From positions 4,388 through 68,387 of the forward strand of contig DEFK01000037.1 of the NCBI GenBank assembly GCA_002350765.1: a stretch of DNA of 64,000 nucleotides, given 5' to 3'. The translations under genes and the position numbers were made by a program. This document shows, one piece after another, positions 16,314 through 25,854 of this stretch (within the stretch, counting starts at the first letter, position 1; every line of letters begins with the position of its first letter). Under the pieces are notes generated by a model. The model was not told the DNA's origin and ran no database searches. It worked only from the letters and a program-made list of their open reading frames with translations. This DNA comes from Ruminococcaceae bacterium UBA2854 (lineage in GTDB: Bacteria; Bacillota; Clostridia; Oscillospirales; Acutalibacteraceae).

Positions 16314-18674
16314 ATGATTACGAAAATTAAGAAAAGAGACGGACGTACTGCTGACTTCGATATAGATAAGATTACACAAGCTATCTATAAAGCCGCGCAG
16401 GCTATCGGCGGTACAGACTACGAAACAGCGAACGAGCTCGCTAAAGAAGTTTGTGATATCCTCGAGGCTCAGGACAATAACGAGCCTACCGTAGAACAGG
16501 TACAGGATACTGTAGAAAAGGTTCTTATCGAAAACGGCCACGCCAGAACAGCTAAGGAGTATATCCTTTACAGAGCCGACCGTACAAGAGTACGTGATAT
16601 GAACACAAAGCTTATGAAGATATACGAGGACCTTACCTTTAAAGCCGCTAAGGACAACGACGTTAAGCGTGAGAACGCTAATATCGACGGCGACACAGCT
16701 ATGGGTACAATGCTTAAATACGGCTCTGAGGGCGCTAAGCAGTTCTACCATATGTATATCCTCAACCCCAAACATTCAAAGGCTCACCTCGACGGCGATA
16801 TTCATATTCACGATTTAGACTTCTTTACGCTTACTACTACCTGCTGTCAGATTGACCTTCTTAAACTATTTAAGGACGGATTTTCAACAGGCCACGGCTA
16901 TTTAAGAGAGCCTAACGACATCCAGTCTTATTCCGCTTTAGCGTGTATCGCTATTCAGTCCAACCAGAATGACCAGCACGGCGGACAGAGTGTTCCTAAT
17001 TTCGACTATTCTATGGCTCCAGGTGTCGCTAAGACCTACAGAAAGCGTTACCGTCAGAATTTAGAGAGAGCTATTGAGCTCTTAACAGATACAGAAAATC
17101 CCGAGGCTTACACAACGGAGCTCGCGGATAAGGCGGAGGAAATCTCAGGCACTACTCCCAAGCTCGAGAACCAGACTCCCGAGTACAAGGAAGCGGAGCT
17201 CAAGCTCTTATCGGAAGCGTTCGGCGATAAGCTCGCGGGGAAGATTCAGAGATTCGCGTTTAAGCACGCTGAGTCCGAAACTGACAGAGCTACATTCCAG
17301 GCGATGGAAGCGCTTATCCACAACCTCAACACTATGCACAGCCGCGCGGGCGCTCAGATTCCGTTCTCATCCCTTAACTACGGCACGGATACATCACCCG
17401 AGGGCAGAATGGTTATGAAGAATATCCTTAAAGCTACGGATAACGGTCTCGGAAACGGCGAGACTCCTATCTTCCCCATTCAGATTTTCAAGGTAAAAGA
17501 GGGTATCAACTATAACCCCGAGGATCCCAACTACGATATTTATAAAGAAACAATGAAGGTTTCGGCGAAGCGTCTCTTCCCCAACTATTCCTTCCTCGAC
17601 GCTCCCTACAACCTCCAGTATTATAAAGAAGGTCATCCCGAGACTGAGGTCGCTTATATGGGATGCCGTACAAGAGTTATCGGAAATGTATATGATCCCG
17701 ACAGAGAGATAACTTACGGCAGAGGTAACTTAAGCTTTACTTCCATCAACCTCCCCCGTCTCGCTATTCTCTCCAACAAGAACGTTGACTTCTTCTTCGA
17801 GCAGCTCGACAGAATGTGTGACTTAGTTGTAGAGCAGCTCTTAGAGAGATTTGAGATTCAGTGCTCCAAAATAGTTAAAAACTATCCGTTCCTTATGGGA
17901 CAGGGCGTATGGATCGACTCCGAAAAACTCGGTCCTAACGACTCCGTACGCGACGTATTAAAGCACGGCTCGCTTACTACAGGCTTTATCGGTTTAGCCG
18001 AGTGTCTTAAAGCGCTTGTCGGCAAGCATCACGGCGAGAGCGAGAGCTCACAGAAGCTCGGACTTGAAATCATCGGCTTTATGCGCAAGAAGATGAACGA
18101 GGCTACTAAGAAATATCAGCTCAACTTTGCGCTTATCGGTACTCCCGCCGAGGGTCTTTCGGGACGTTTCGTAAGAATCGACAGAGAGCGTTTTGGCACT
18201 ATCCCCGGAGTTACAGACAGAGATTACTATACAAACTCATTCCATATCCCCGTTTACTACAATATTTCCGCGTTCGATAAGATTAAGCTCGAGGCTCCTT
18301 ACCATAACCTCACTAACGGCGGTCATATCTCCTATATCGAGCTCGACGGCGATCCGACACAGAACCTCGACGCGTTTGAGGCTGTTATCCGCCAGATGAA
18401 GGAATCAGGAGTAGGCTACGGCTCGATTAACCATCCTGTAGACAGAGATCCCGTTTGCGGACATACAGGTATTATCGGCGACTACTGCCCGATTTGCGGA
18501 CGTAAGGAAGGCGAAGGCGGTAAAGGCTTCGAGAGAATCCGCCGTATCACGGGCTATCTCGTAGGTACGCTCGACCGCTTCAACGACGCTAAGAGAAAAG
18601 AAGTTGAAGAAAGAGTTAAACACAGTATCGGCGAAAGCGCTGATATGAGCTTATTCGAGGAAGAATCCGCGTAA
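16314..18674 (+). CDS. nrdD: Anaerobic ribonucleoside-triphosphate reductase
   Basis: Class III reductase, 786 residues from the ATG at 16314. GGGAGGA lies 6 nt before it, whereas the upstream in-frame ATG at 16299 overlaps this ribosome binding site. An ATP-cone domain occupies the first 90 residues (TKIKKRDGRTADFDIDKI), followed by the 10-stranded barrel. A Cys4-type zinc site (VCGH, CPICG) precedes the glycyl radical loop RRITGYLVGT, with the radical Gly at about 747. It reduces NTPs to dNTPs without oxygen after activation by NrdG, whose gene overlaps its stop. Candidate NrdR boxes suggest dNTP-dependent repression. Confidence 0.97.
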   Translation: MITKIKKRDGRTADFDIDKITQAIYKAAQAIGGTDYETANELAKEVCDILEAQDNNEPTVEQVQDTVEKVLIENGHARTAKEYILYRADRTRVRDMNTKLMKIYEDLTFKAAKDNDVKRENANIDGDTAMGTMLKYGSEGAKQFYHMYILNPKHSKAHLDGDIHIHDLDFFTLTTTCCQIDLLKLFKDGFSTGHGYLREPNDIQSYSALACIAIQSNQNDQHGGQSVPNFDYSMAPGVAKTYRKRYRQNLERAIELLTDTENPEAYTTELADKAEEISGTTPKLENQTPEYKEAELKLLSEAFGDKLAGKIQRFAFKHAESETDRATFQAMEALIHNLNTMHSRAGAQIPFSSLNYGTDTSPEGRMVMKNILKATDNGLGNGETPIFPIQIFKVKEGINYNPEDPNYDIYKETMKVSAKRLFPNYSFLDAPYNLQYYKEGHPETEVAYMGCRTRVIGNVYDPDREITYGRGNLSFTSINLPRLAILSNKNVDFFFEQLDRMCDLVVEQLLERFEIQCSKIVKNYPFLMGQGVWIDSEKLGPNDSVRDVLKHGSLTTGFIGLAECLKALVGKHHGESESSQKLGLEIIGFMRKKMNEATKKYQLNFALIGTPAEGLSGRFVRIDRERFGTIPGVTDRDYYTNSFHIPVYYNISAFDKIKLEAPYHNLTNGGHISYIELDGDPTQNLDAFEAVIRQMKESGVGYGSINHPVDRDPVCGHTGIIGDYCPICGRKEGEGGKGFERIRRITGYLVGTLDRFNDAKRKEVEERVKHSIGESADMSLFEEESA

Positions 18675-19225
18675 TGGGAACTAAACTGAACTTATCCGGG
18701 GTTGTCAGCGAGAGTATCGTTGACGGCCCCGGTATCAGAATGACAATATTTACACAGGGCTGTCCTCATCACTGCAAGGGCTGTCATAATCCCGAAACCT
18801 GGCCGTTCGAGCAAAGACATTCGGGCGACGTCGATAAGATACTTAAGATCGCCGTTAACAACCCGATTTTGCAGGGACTTACGTTCTCGGGCGGAGAACC
18901 GTTCTGTCAGGCGGAGGCGTTAGCCGAGCTTGCCGAGAAATGCCATAAAAAAGGTCTTAATGTTATGTCCTATACAGGATATACCTTCGAGGAGCTTCTC
19001 GCGGGAAAGGACGAGCATCCCGAATGGATGCGACTGCTCGAAAACTGCGATTACCTTGTAGACGGTAAATTTGAGCTTGAGCAGAGAAGCCTTGTACTGC
19101 TTTTCAGAGGCAGTAAGAACCAGCGTTTCCTCGACGTTAAGAAAAGCTTAGAAGCGGGAAAAGCGATAAGCGTAGACGAGGATAATTTATACTCGGGTAC
19201 TAAAACAAGAAAGATTATAGACTAA
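18674..19225 (+). CDS. nrdG: Anaerobic ribonucleotide reductase activating protein
   Basis: A 183-residue radical SAM activase. The CX3CX2C cluster motif is Cys30-Cys34-Cys37 (QGCPHHCKGCHNPETW), and LTFSGGEPF is the SAM-binding GGE motif. It generates the glycyl radical on NrdD. Its ATG overlaps the nrdD TAA by one base (TAATG), so the two are translationally coupled. Confidence 0.97.
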   Translation: MGTKLNLSGVVSESIVDGPGIRMTIFTQGCPHHCKGCHNPETWPFEQRHSGDVDKILKIAVNNPILQGLTFSGGEPFCQAEALAELAEKCHKKGLNVMSYTGYTFEELLAGKDEHPEWMRLLENCDYLVDGKFELEQRSLVLLFRGSKNQRFLDVKKSLEAGKAISVDEDNLYSGTKTRKIID

Positions 19226-19256
19226 AACGCAGGCTTACGCCCGCGTTTTATTTTTG
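19224..19256 (+). terminator. Terminator of nrdDG
   Basis: AAAACGCaGGC / GCCcGCGTTTT stem with a TTAC loop, then ATTTTT. Confidence 0.85.
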
Positions 19257-19317
19257 CGATAAACTCCTTGATTTTTAAGAAGCTATATAATAAAATAATA
19301 TACAAGGAAGTGATTAT

Positions 19318-20100
19318 ATGAATAAAATATTTTTAATACCGATATTTATTATTTCATTGGGATTCTTAATCTGGTTTATTCTGCCGATTATAAACTACGG
19401 TATACTGAACCCCGGAAACATACTCGGAATTGTTCTATGTTTATACCTTATGCTGTGGAGCGGACTGAATACGAAATACGTAGAAATAAAACATAGTCTG
19501 TGTTCCCATCAGGCCGTTCAAATACTATGGAGGATATTCAATGTGTGCGCGGGCGTTTTCATCGCTTACGCGGTAATTGTGAGCGTTTTAATGGTATGTA
19601 CGGCTTTCTTCTCCCCTCCCGCGGGAAATTCGACCGCCGTTGTACTCGGAGCTCAGGTTAAACCCTGGGGACCGAGCGCGTTATTACAGCAGAGAATCGA
19701 CGCGGCAGCAGACTTTCTAAAAGAAAACCCCGAATCCGCGGCAGTAGTTTCCGGCGGTCAGGGTAAGGACGAGCCTATGAGCGAGGCTCAGAGTATGTAC
19801 GAGAATATCGTAAAGCAAGGCGTGGACGGCTCTCGAATCTACAAGGAAGATAAATCCGTTAACACCAAGCAGAATATAAAATTCTCTTATAGAATTATAA
19901 AAGAAAACAATCTGAATGAGGATATAACAATTATCACCGACAGCTTTCATCAGCTAAGGGCGAGGATAATCGCGAATAAGCTGAAAATAAAGTCGAAGAT
20001 AAGCTCGGTAAACTCAGTTAATCATAAAATCGGGATAATCTGCTACCCCACATTTTTCGTCAGAGAATGGATAGCGATACCATTTGAACTTTTGAAATAA
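19318..20100 (+). CDS. DUF218 (YdcF/SanA/ElyC-like) membrane protein
   Basis: A 260-residue protein with three N-terminal hydrophobic helices (about 3-25, 35-50, 72-98) and a DUF218 domain from about 105. Hallmarks are TAVVLGAQVKPWGPSALLQQRIDAA, AVVSGGQGKDEPMSEAQSMYENIVKQGV and ITDSFHQLRARIIA. Family members take part in envelope processes (ElyC, SanA) but the reaction is not established. Transcribed alone after the nrdDG terminator, with the start preceded by AAGGAAGTG. Confidence 0.85.
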   Translation: MNKIFLIPIFIISLGFLIWFILPIINYGILNPGNILGIVLCLYLMLWSGLNTKYVEIKHSLCSHQAVQILWRIFNVCAGVFIAYAVIVSVLMVCTAFFSPPAGNSTAVVLGAQVKPWGPSALLQQRIDAAADFLKENPESAAVVSGGQGKDEPMSEAQSMYENIVKQGVDGSRIYKEDKSVNTKQNIKFSYRIIKENNLNEDITIITDSFHQLRARIIANKLKIKSKISSVNSVNHKIGIICYPTFFVREWIAIPFELLK

Positions 20101-20124
20101 CCTAAATCCTACACCCTAAACCCT

Positions 20125-20158
20125 AAAAAAACGGAAGAGCGTTTGCTCTTCCGTTTTT
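20125..20158. terminator. Bidirectional terminator between DUF218 gene and amylase
   Basis: ACGGAAGAGC / GCTCTTCCGT perfect stem (20131-20153), loop GTTT, with A6 on the left and T5 on the right, so it can serve both convergent genes. Confidence 0.93.
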
Positions 20159-20166
20159 AATTTAGT

Positions 20167-22554
20167 TTATTTAAGATATGTTGTTGTGCCGCCGATTTTA
20201 CCGTCAATTCCTGTAAATCCTGAAGCGCAGCATACATAAACTCTCATATTGCCTTTACCCGAAGCAGGTACTGTAAGAGTACCGCCGGATACATTCTGAA
20301 CGTCACCTGTAACGGCGTCGATATACTTACCGTTTGGTATATTCTTAAATGTAGCGCTGTTTGTTACAGCTACGCAAGCGAGAGAGTCAACGCCCTCGGA
20401 AGCGTCTGTGTAACGTCTCAGATAAGCCATATCGCCGCTTACATAGGTGCTGTTTGTGGTATACTGACCTTTCTGTAAAGCGGGTACCGCTCTACGGATA
20501 GCGTTAAGCTTGGAAAGTTGCTGACAAAGCGGGCTCTCAAGAGTTGTCTTAACCTTACCCGACGCGGAATAATCGCTGAAATCGTTAGCGCTTACGTCAC
20601 CCTCGAGGTAATCGCCGTAATAAGCTCTTCCTGAGTTCTCTAAGGAAATAAGAGTACCCTTGTCTATTAACTCGCCTTTCTTAAACTCAACCTCGGAGCC
20701 GTAATAAACGCAAGGAATACCGCGGAATGTAAACATAAGGTTCATATTCTCAGCCCACGCCTGTGTACCGCCTGAGAATCGAGTAAACTCATCAGGTCTT
20801 TCGGGCGAATAGTCGTGAGAATCAACATACATAACATTCCAGGAAGCGTCGTTATAATACTTATCGCTTTCCTTAGCTACTCTGAACGCGTCTCCCGCGG
20901 AGCCGAACATTCTGTGCATTGTAAAGTCAATAGCGTTCATTCCCGAAGCCTTGGATGTATCGGGATTATGATATTTGATTCCGTCTAAGAAAGCGTTGGT
21001 TGAGCTTGGCTGTTTACTGGGATCGTCTTCCTGTAGATAATGGTCAAATGTGAGATTCATATTGCTGTTGATAGATTCTCTGCTTGTATCCCATTTCCAG
21101 GAGTTAGCCCATTTATCGTTGCTCTCTGTCCAGGTGTAGTAAGGAGCGGATTCTTCCGCGTGGCCTCTGTACCATACCTGTGTATATCTTGTACAGATTT
21201 CGCCGAACATATAGAAGCCGCTATTGCCCGAATCTTCCGCGGCGGCTAAAATCTGGGGATTATACATCATATTAAGAGAGAGTCTCGGAATATGTCTTAC
21301 TGTATCAACACGGAAAGCGTCTACGCCCATATTAATATACTTAGCGTACGCTTCGGTTGTATACTTAGCTACAGCGGGGTTCTCGGTGTTAAGGTCAACG
21401 CAGTCACCCGCGATCTGGGCGAATTTAGTTGTCCAGTCATCGTAGTTCGGATTCTGGAAATATCCGCTGTGCCAGTAGTTATCCTTATTATAAGTATCGC
21501 TGTTGGACAGCTTATTTATACTGTAATCCTTCTCTTCGGGATGGCCCTCAGTGCCGTTGCCGTTATCGCCCGAGTAGGTTACGTTCTTCATCAGATTCAG
21601 ACGAGCCTGATACTGAGCGCCCGGCTGGAGATTCCAGTACTGCTCCGCTGTCGAAACGCCCGCGGCGTCAAGAAGCGTTTTAGTCGGAATCATACTATCC
21701 TCTAAGCTTGATAAGTCCTTAGTGTAATCCTTTTCGAAAAGCTTACATAAGGTACCCTCGCCGAAGTTACCCGTATGGTTCCATACTACGTCCTGGCAAA
21801 TCTTCATATTCTTAGCATGGGCTGCGTCGATTAAATCCTGATAGGTAAAATCTTTACTTTCGTAACGACCGTCTACCTTAGAGAAATCCATAGCGTGGTA
21901 GCCGTGGTAATCGTAGCCCGAGCCGTTCTCTACAACAGGAGTGATCCAGATTGCGGAGAAGCCGAGAGCCTTAATATAATCGAGCTTTTCGGCTAAGCCC
22001 TTAAAGTCTCCGCGCCACGCGGGATCCGAGTCGGGGTTATTAGCAACCTTGTCGTCCCAGCAGTGTACGTTGTTAGATTTATCACCGTCGTAGAAACGGG
22101 TTGTCATAACAAAGTAAATTGTATCCTCGCGGAAATCAATACTGTCGTTCTGAATGGCGGTATCGGGATTCTGATTTCTCCAGATTTTGTTCTTATACCA
22201 CCATTCGCCCGCGTTGCGTGTAAGTTCTCTTGAAAGCTGTTTTCCGTCTTTATCGGTAAACAGCATATTGATTTTGGTTAAATCTTTAAAAGTATATGTG
22301 TACCAGTTTTCTCCCTGAGTGGCGTCTTTAGTCATTTTTACGCCGGGATAAGTTGTTTCAATATTATTAGGAAGCGAGTTCCAATAGTATACGTACGGCT
22401 CTACATCTTCGCTTTTGTAATGAATTGTAATACCTGTAGAGTCAGCGGAAGTCTTTTTCTTTTCGGAAGCTACCGCTGCCGTGGTTACCACACTCACAGA
22501 AACAATCAACAGAATAGCAAGAAGCAGAGCGATAATGCCTTTAATTCTTGTCAT
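20167..22554 (-). CDS. Secreted GH13 alpha-amylase with N-terminal starch-binding-like module
   Basis: 795 residues. Signal peptide (1-28); a CBM25/26-like module (about 42-122, ITIHYKSEDVEPYVYYWNS and INMLFTDKDG); GH13 barrel from about 140 with region motifs QDVVWNHTG, VDAFRVDTVRH (nucleophile Asp417), MFGEICTR (acid/base Glu452) and VDSHDYSPE (Asp581); C-terminal all-beta domain ending near 795. It cleaves alpha-1,4 glucan bonds outside the cell. There is no dockerin and no anchor motif, so it is probably free or held noncovalently. It starts 15 nt after the dockerin-bearing starch-binding protein gene, so the two form an operon. Confidence 0.92.
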   Translation of the reverse strand: MTRIKGIIALLLAILLIVSVSVVTTAAVASEKKKTSADSTGITIHYKSEDVEPYVYYWNSLPNNIETTYPGVKMTKDATQGENWYTYTFKDLTKINMLFTDKDGKQLSRELTRNAGEWWYKNKIWRNQNPDTAIQNDSIDFREDTIYFVMTTRFYDGDKSNNVHCWDDKVANNPDSDPAWRGDFKGLAEKLDYIKALGFSAIWITPVVENGSGYDYHGYHAMDFSKVDGRYESKDFTYQDLIDAAHAKNMKICQDVVWNHTGNFGEGTLCKLFEKDYTKDLSSLEDSMIPTKTLLDAAGVSTAEQYWNLQPGAQYQARLNLMKNVTYSGDNGNGTEGHPEEKDYSINKLSNSDTYNKDNYWHSGYFQNPNYDDWTTKFAQIAGDCVDLNTENPAVAKYTTEAYAKYINMGVDAFRVDTVRHIPRLSLNMMYNPQILAAAEDSGNSGFYMFGEICTRYTQVWYRGHAEESAPYYTWTESNDKWANSWKWDTSRESINSNMNLTFDHYLQEDDPSKQPSSTNAFLDGIKYHNPDTSKASGMNAIDFTMHRMFGSAGDAFRVAKESDKYYNDASWNVMYVDSHDYSPERPDEFTRFSGGTQAWAENMNLMFTFRGIPCVYYGSEVEFKKGELIDKGTLISLENSGRAYYGDYLEGDVSANDFSDYSASGKVKTTLESPLCQQLSKLNAIRRAVPALQKGQYTTNSTYVSGDMAYLRRYTDASEGVDSLACVAVTNSATFKNIPNGKYIDAVTGDVQNVSGGTLTVPASGKGNMRVYVCCASGFTGIDGKIGGTTTYLK

Positions 22555-22569
22555 TTTTCTGCTCCTTAT

Positions 22570-24171
22570 TTAGAATGAAGAGATAAGTCTGGCTACTAAT
22601 TTCTGAATCTGTGTAGCGTCCTTAACGTTTACGCTGCCGTCCTTAGTTGTATCGGCTACAGCGAGCTGAGCTGAGCTGAGGTTTTCAAGTCTTGCCGCGT
22701 ATTTCTGGATTAATGTAGCGTCCTTAACGTTTACAGTTCCGTCCATATTAACATCACCGAGTGTCGGATTAGGAACAGTAACTATAGGAGCTGTAGTTCC
22801 ATATGTAGGAGGCTGATATGTAGCGGGCTGAGTATAAGGTACGCCTGTCGGCTGTGTATCGAGTTCATCGCCCGAAATATCGCCCTTAGCCTCGTAGGTA
22901 TATGTTCTCGAAACGGTGTCGTTGCTCGAGTTCTGAGCATACGCCTGAATTGTATATGTACCGAGCTTAGTCGGTGTATATGTATAGGTATTCGATAATG
23001 TATAATAAGGCGTATTATCGGTACCGTTCGGGTCGGTAATTATAAACTTATAGAAAAGAAGGTTTGTGCCGACCTTACCGCCGATAGCTCCTGTAGTAAA
23101 GGTTACGGGAGTATTAACCTTAATCGCGTTCTTTGTACCGAAGGAGTTGGTAAACGAGCTGATAAACGGTTCAACTAAGCTTGAGGTATCCTTAACCTCG
23201 AAGCTGTTTATAGAACGAGAGTTATTATTACCAGCAGTATCTTTTACGTCAACGGTAATTGTATAATTACCTGCCGCCGAGGGTACCCACGCTACGCTTG
23301 AGGAAGCGCTTTCGGATAATACGGTTGTGCCGCTCGGACCCTTAACGGAGAACTTATAGGTAAGCGCGCCTGCGGAGGATTTAGCCGCCGCGGAGATTAA
23401 TACGCTTACGTTAGTATAAGACGGAGATTCAATATCAGTAGATAAAGAAGTAATCTTAACAGGACTCGGGTTATAATCTTCCCAGTTGTTAGTCTTGTTA
23501 TTAAAAATCTTTCCGCTTCCGGGGAAGGTCATATCTCCTGTCTGCGGAGAGCCGTTTGCGTTAAAGATGATATTAGCGTAGCTCTTGTCAAATGTGTATT
23601 CCCAAACGCCGTCGCCGATATTTGTCATCGGTTTACCCGGCCATTCAGCGAGCTTATCACTGTCGGAGTTCCACATATAAACACAAACAGAGCTCCAGTT
23701 CTCATCATTCTGGCAGTAAACAGTTCCGCCCGCGCCTGTTGTAAGCTTAGCTTTCTTTTCTGTAGCGGCGGCGGTTGTAGCTTCGGCTTTTGTTTCAGCC
23801 TCGGCGTACGCTGTCCACGATACGGTGAAGTCTTCATCGGCGCTGTCGGGCTTAGCGATTTGTCCGTTGCCCGCTACGCTTAACTCAGCGGACTGAGTTT
23901 CGCCATCGGTGAAAACGATATTATTCCAGTTACCGTTAACGGTGTATGACCAGATGTCGTCTTTAACATTAGTCATAGCCTCACCGGGGAAGTCGGCGTT
24001 ACTGCCGTAGTTGTTGTACATATAGCAGTAAACCGTTTCGAAATTGGTAACGGAGTTATCAAAATAAACCACGTCTCCGGATGCGGCGGATGTACTTACG
24101 CCCGCGATGACCGCGCAGGACAGAACCATTACCGCCACAAGGATTAAACTTATAAATTTACTTTTTCTCAT
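22570..24171 (-). CDS. Starch-binding protein: two CBM26-like modules, two Ig-like domains, dockerin
   Basis: 533 residues with no catalytic domain. Signal peptide (1-30). CBM26-like modules at about 33-112 (VVYFDNSVTNFETVYCYMYN, FPGEAMTNV) and 148-234 (TVYCQNDENWSSVCVYMWNS, WPGKPMTNI) carry the aromatic residues and W/FPG..M pattern of starch binders. Two Ig/Y_Y_Y-like domains follow (about 238-330 and 333-430), then a Thr/Pro linker and a type I dockerin (about 470-533) with loops DVNMDGTVNVKD and DTTKDGSVNVKD, each followed by ATxIQK. Comparable noncatalytic dockerin proteins bind starch in R. bromii. Strong AAGGAGG site at the start; amylase gene follows 15 nt downstream. Confidence 0.88.
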   Translation of the reverse strand: MRKSKFISLILVAVMVLSCAVIAGVSTSAASGDVVYFDNSVTNFETVYCYMYNNYGSNADFPGEAMTNVKDDIWSYTVNGNWNNIVFTDGETQSAELSVAGNGQIAKPDSADEDFTVSWTAYAEAETKAEATTAAATEKKAKLTTGAGGTVYCQNDENWSSVCVYMWNSDSDKLAEWPGKPMTNIGDGVWEYTFDKSYANIIFNANGSPQTGDMTFPGSGKIFNNKTNNWEDYNPSPVKITSLSTDIESPSYTNVSVLISAAAKSSAGALTYKFSVKGPSGTTVLSESASSSVAWVPSAAGNYTITVDVKDTAGNNNSRSINSFEVKDTSSLVEPFISSFTNSFGTKNAIKVNTPVTFTTGAIGGKVGTNLLFYKFIITDPNGTDNTPYYTLSNTYTYTPTKLGTYTIQAYAQNSSNDTVSRTYTYEAKGDISGDELDTQPTGVPYTQPATYQPPTYGTTAPIVTVPNPTLGDVNMDGTVNVKDATLIQKYAARLENLSSAQLAVADTTKDGSVNVKDATQIQKLVARLISSF

Positions 24172-24351
24172 AAATTTTCCTCCTTAGTTAATCTCAAAAC
24201 TTCGTTAAATATTTTATATTGAACACAATTTTCCCCAATATAAAATAATTCATATTAATTTTAACAAAAAAACTATGATTTTATTTTCCTAATTAGAATT
24301 ATAAATTCGTCAAGATAACGAATTTTCACTGTTTTTTTTAGGTTTATTTGA

Positions 24352-24380
24352 CAAAAAGAAATCGGCGTGATAAACGCCGA
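24352..24380 (-). terminator. Terminator of rarA
   Basis: On the minus strand, TCGGCGT / ACGCCGA stem with a 5 nt loop, followed by TTTCTTTTT. Confidence 0.88.
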
Positions 24381-24384
24381 CCTC

Positions 24385-25656
24385 TTATTCATATTCATTT
24401 TTGATTTTATCCCAGTACGCTTTAAACGCCTGCTCGTTTTTATTATCGCCGTATTCGTAATAGCTTACGTCTTTTAAGGCGTCGGGAAGGTACTGCTGTT
24501 CTACGTAATGGTTAGGATAGCTGTGGGGATAAAGATAGAACTGTCCTTTATTCGGGTTATCCTCGCCGTCATAGTGTTTATTCTGGAGCTGTCTCGGTAT
24601 CGGACCGCCCTTCCCCGCTTTAACGTCGGAAATAGCCTTATCTATAGCCATTATACCCGAAATAGACTTAGGCGCGTTGCATACCATAATCACCGCGTCC
24701 GCGAGAGGGATTCTAGCCTCGGGAAGTCCGACCTTCATAGCCATTTCAACGCAGCTGTGTACAATCGGTAAAAGCTGTGGATACGCGAGTCCTACGTCCT
24801 CGGCGGCGCAGACCATAAGTCTGCGGCAGGCTGAGGGTAAATCTCCCGCTTCAAGTAATCTCGCGAGATAATGTATCGCGGCGTTCGCGTCCGAACCGCG
24901 CATACTTTTCTGGTAGGCTGAAACAATATCGTAATGCTCGTCGCCGTCACGGTCGTAACGCACAGCGGATTTCTGGGTAAGCTCGTCAACCGTGGAAAAC
25001 TCAACTCGCTTTTTGCCGTCTTTTTCGACGCTCGCCAAAACGGACAGCTCTACGGCGTTTATCGCCTTCCTTACATCTCCGCCGCAGGCAATCGCTATAT
25101 GGGAAACACTCTCGTCGTCAATATCAATCTCGATTTCCTGCTCCTCGGCAAGATAATCAACGGCTCTGTAAACCGCTTTCTCAATTTCCTTCGGCTCAAC
25201 GCTTTTAAACTCGAATACCGTGCTTCGGGAAAGAATAGCGTTATAAACATAGAAGTAAGGGTTCTCGGTGGTTGAGGCGATAAGTGTAATCTTGCCGTTC
25301 TCGATATACTCGAGCAGGGTTTGCTGCTGCTTTTTATTGAAATACTGGATTTCGTCGAGATACAGCAAAATACCGTTTAACCCCATAATAGTATCCGTGG
25401 AGGCGAATACTTCCTTTATATCCGCGGTGGACGCTGTAGTACCGTTAAGCTTTTTAAACATCATATTTGTTTTCTTAGCGATAAAATTAGCGAGGGTAGT
25501 CTTACCAACTCCCGACGGCCCGTAGAATATTAAATTTGGAACTGTACCGCTTTCGATAATCTTGCGAAGCGGTTTATCTTTTCCGAGCAGATGCTTCTGC
25601 CCTACTATATCGTCAAGACTTTGCGGTCTTAGCCTGTCGGCTAAAGGAGCGGACAT
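24385..25656 (-). CDS. rarA: Replication-associated recombination protein A (AAA+ ATPase)
   Basis: A 423-residue RarA/MgsA ATPase acting at stalled forks. It begins with the typical PLADRLRPQSLDDIVGQKHLLG, has Walker A GPSGVGKTTLA, Walker B LYLDEIQYF, sensor 1 STTENPYF, and the C-terminal tetramerisation domain (SDANAAIHYLARLLEAGDLPSACRRL). Last gene of the minus-strand group from gpr, but separated from glyA by a gap carrying a palindromic repeat. Confidence 0.96.
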   Translation of the reverse strand: MSAPLADRLRPQSLDDIVGQKHLLGKDKPLRKIIESGTVPNLIFYGPSGVGKTTLANFIAKKTNMMFKKLNGTTASTADIKEVFASTDTIMGLNGILLYLDEIQYFNKKQQQTLLEYIENGKITLIASTTENPYFYVYNAILSRSTVFEFKSVEPKEIEKAVYRAVDYLAEEQEIEIDIDDESVSHIAIACGGDVRKAINAVELSVLASVEKDGKKRVEFSTVDELTQKSAVRYDRDGDEHYDIVSAYQKSMRGSDANAAIHYLARLLEAGDLPSACRRLMVCAAEDVGLAYPQLLPIVHSCVEMAMKVGLPEARIPLADAVIMVCNAPKSISGIMAIDKAISDVKAGKGGPIPRQLQNKHYDGEDNPNKGQFYLYPHSYPNHYVEQQYLPDALKDVSYYEYGDNKNEQAFKAYWDKIKNEYE

Positions 25657-25678
25657 AGTTTACCTCCGGTAAAAAATT

Positions 25679-25754
25679 AAGAATTGAGAATTGAAAATTG
25701 AGAATTTAGGTCGGGAAGACAGTTTGATATAAAAACAATCACTTCTTCCCGACC
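25679..25754. repeat. GAATTGA-run plus GGTCGGG palindrome (copy A)
   Basis: AAGAATTGAGAATTGAAAATTGAGAAT words (25679-25705) lead into a hairpin with arms GGTCGGGAAG (25709-25718) and CTTCCCGACC (25745-25754), perfect over 10 bp. The same palindrome ends occur at 40862-40907, 46655-46700 and 46738-46786. Located between rarA and glyA. Confidence 0.75.
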
Positions 25755-25854
25755 ATATTAATATTGCTATATATTTATTTAATTCCGCCGTTTATCGAGC
25801 TTTATATACAATTTAACTCTTCCAAAGGCGGCTTTGGATGTCGGGGCTACCGAC

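Noticed and set aside
20107..20130. CACCCTAAACCCTAAA run resembling a telomere repeat
   Set aside because: Two chance units in an intergenic terminator region; no wider array and the context is bacterial.
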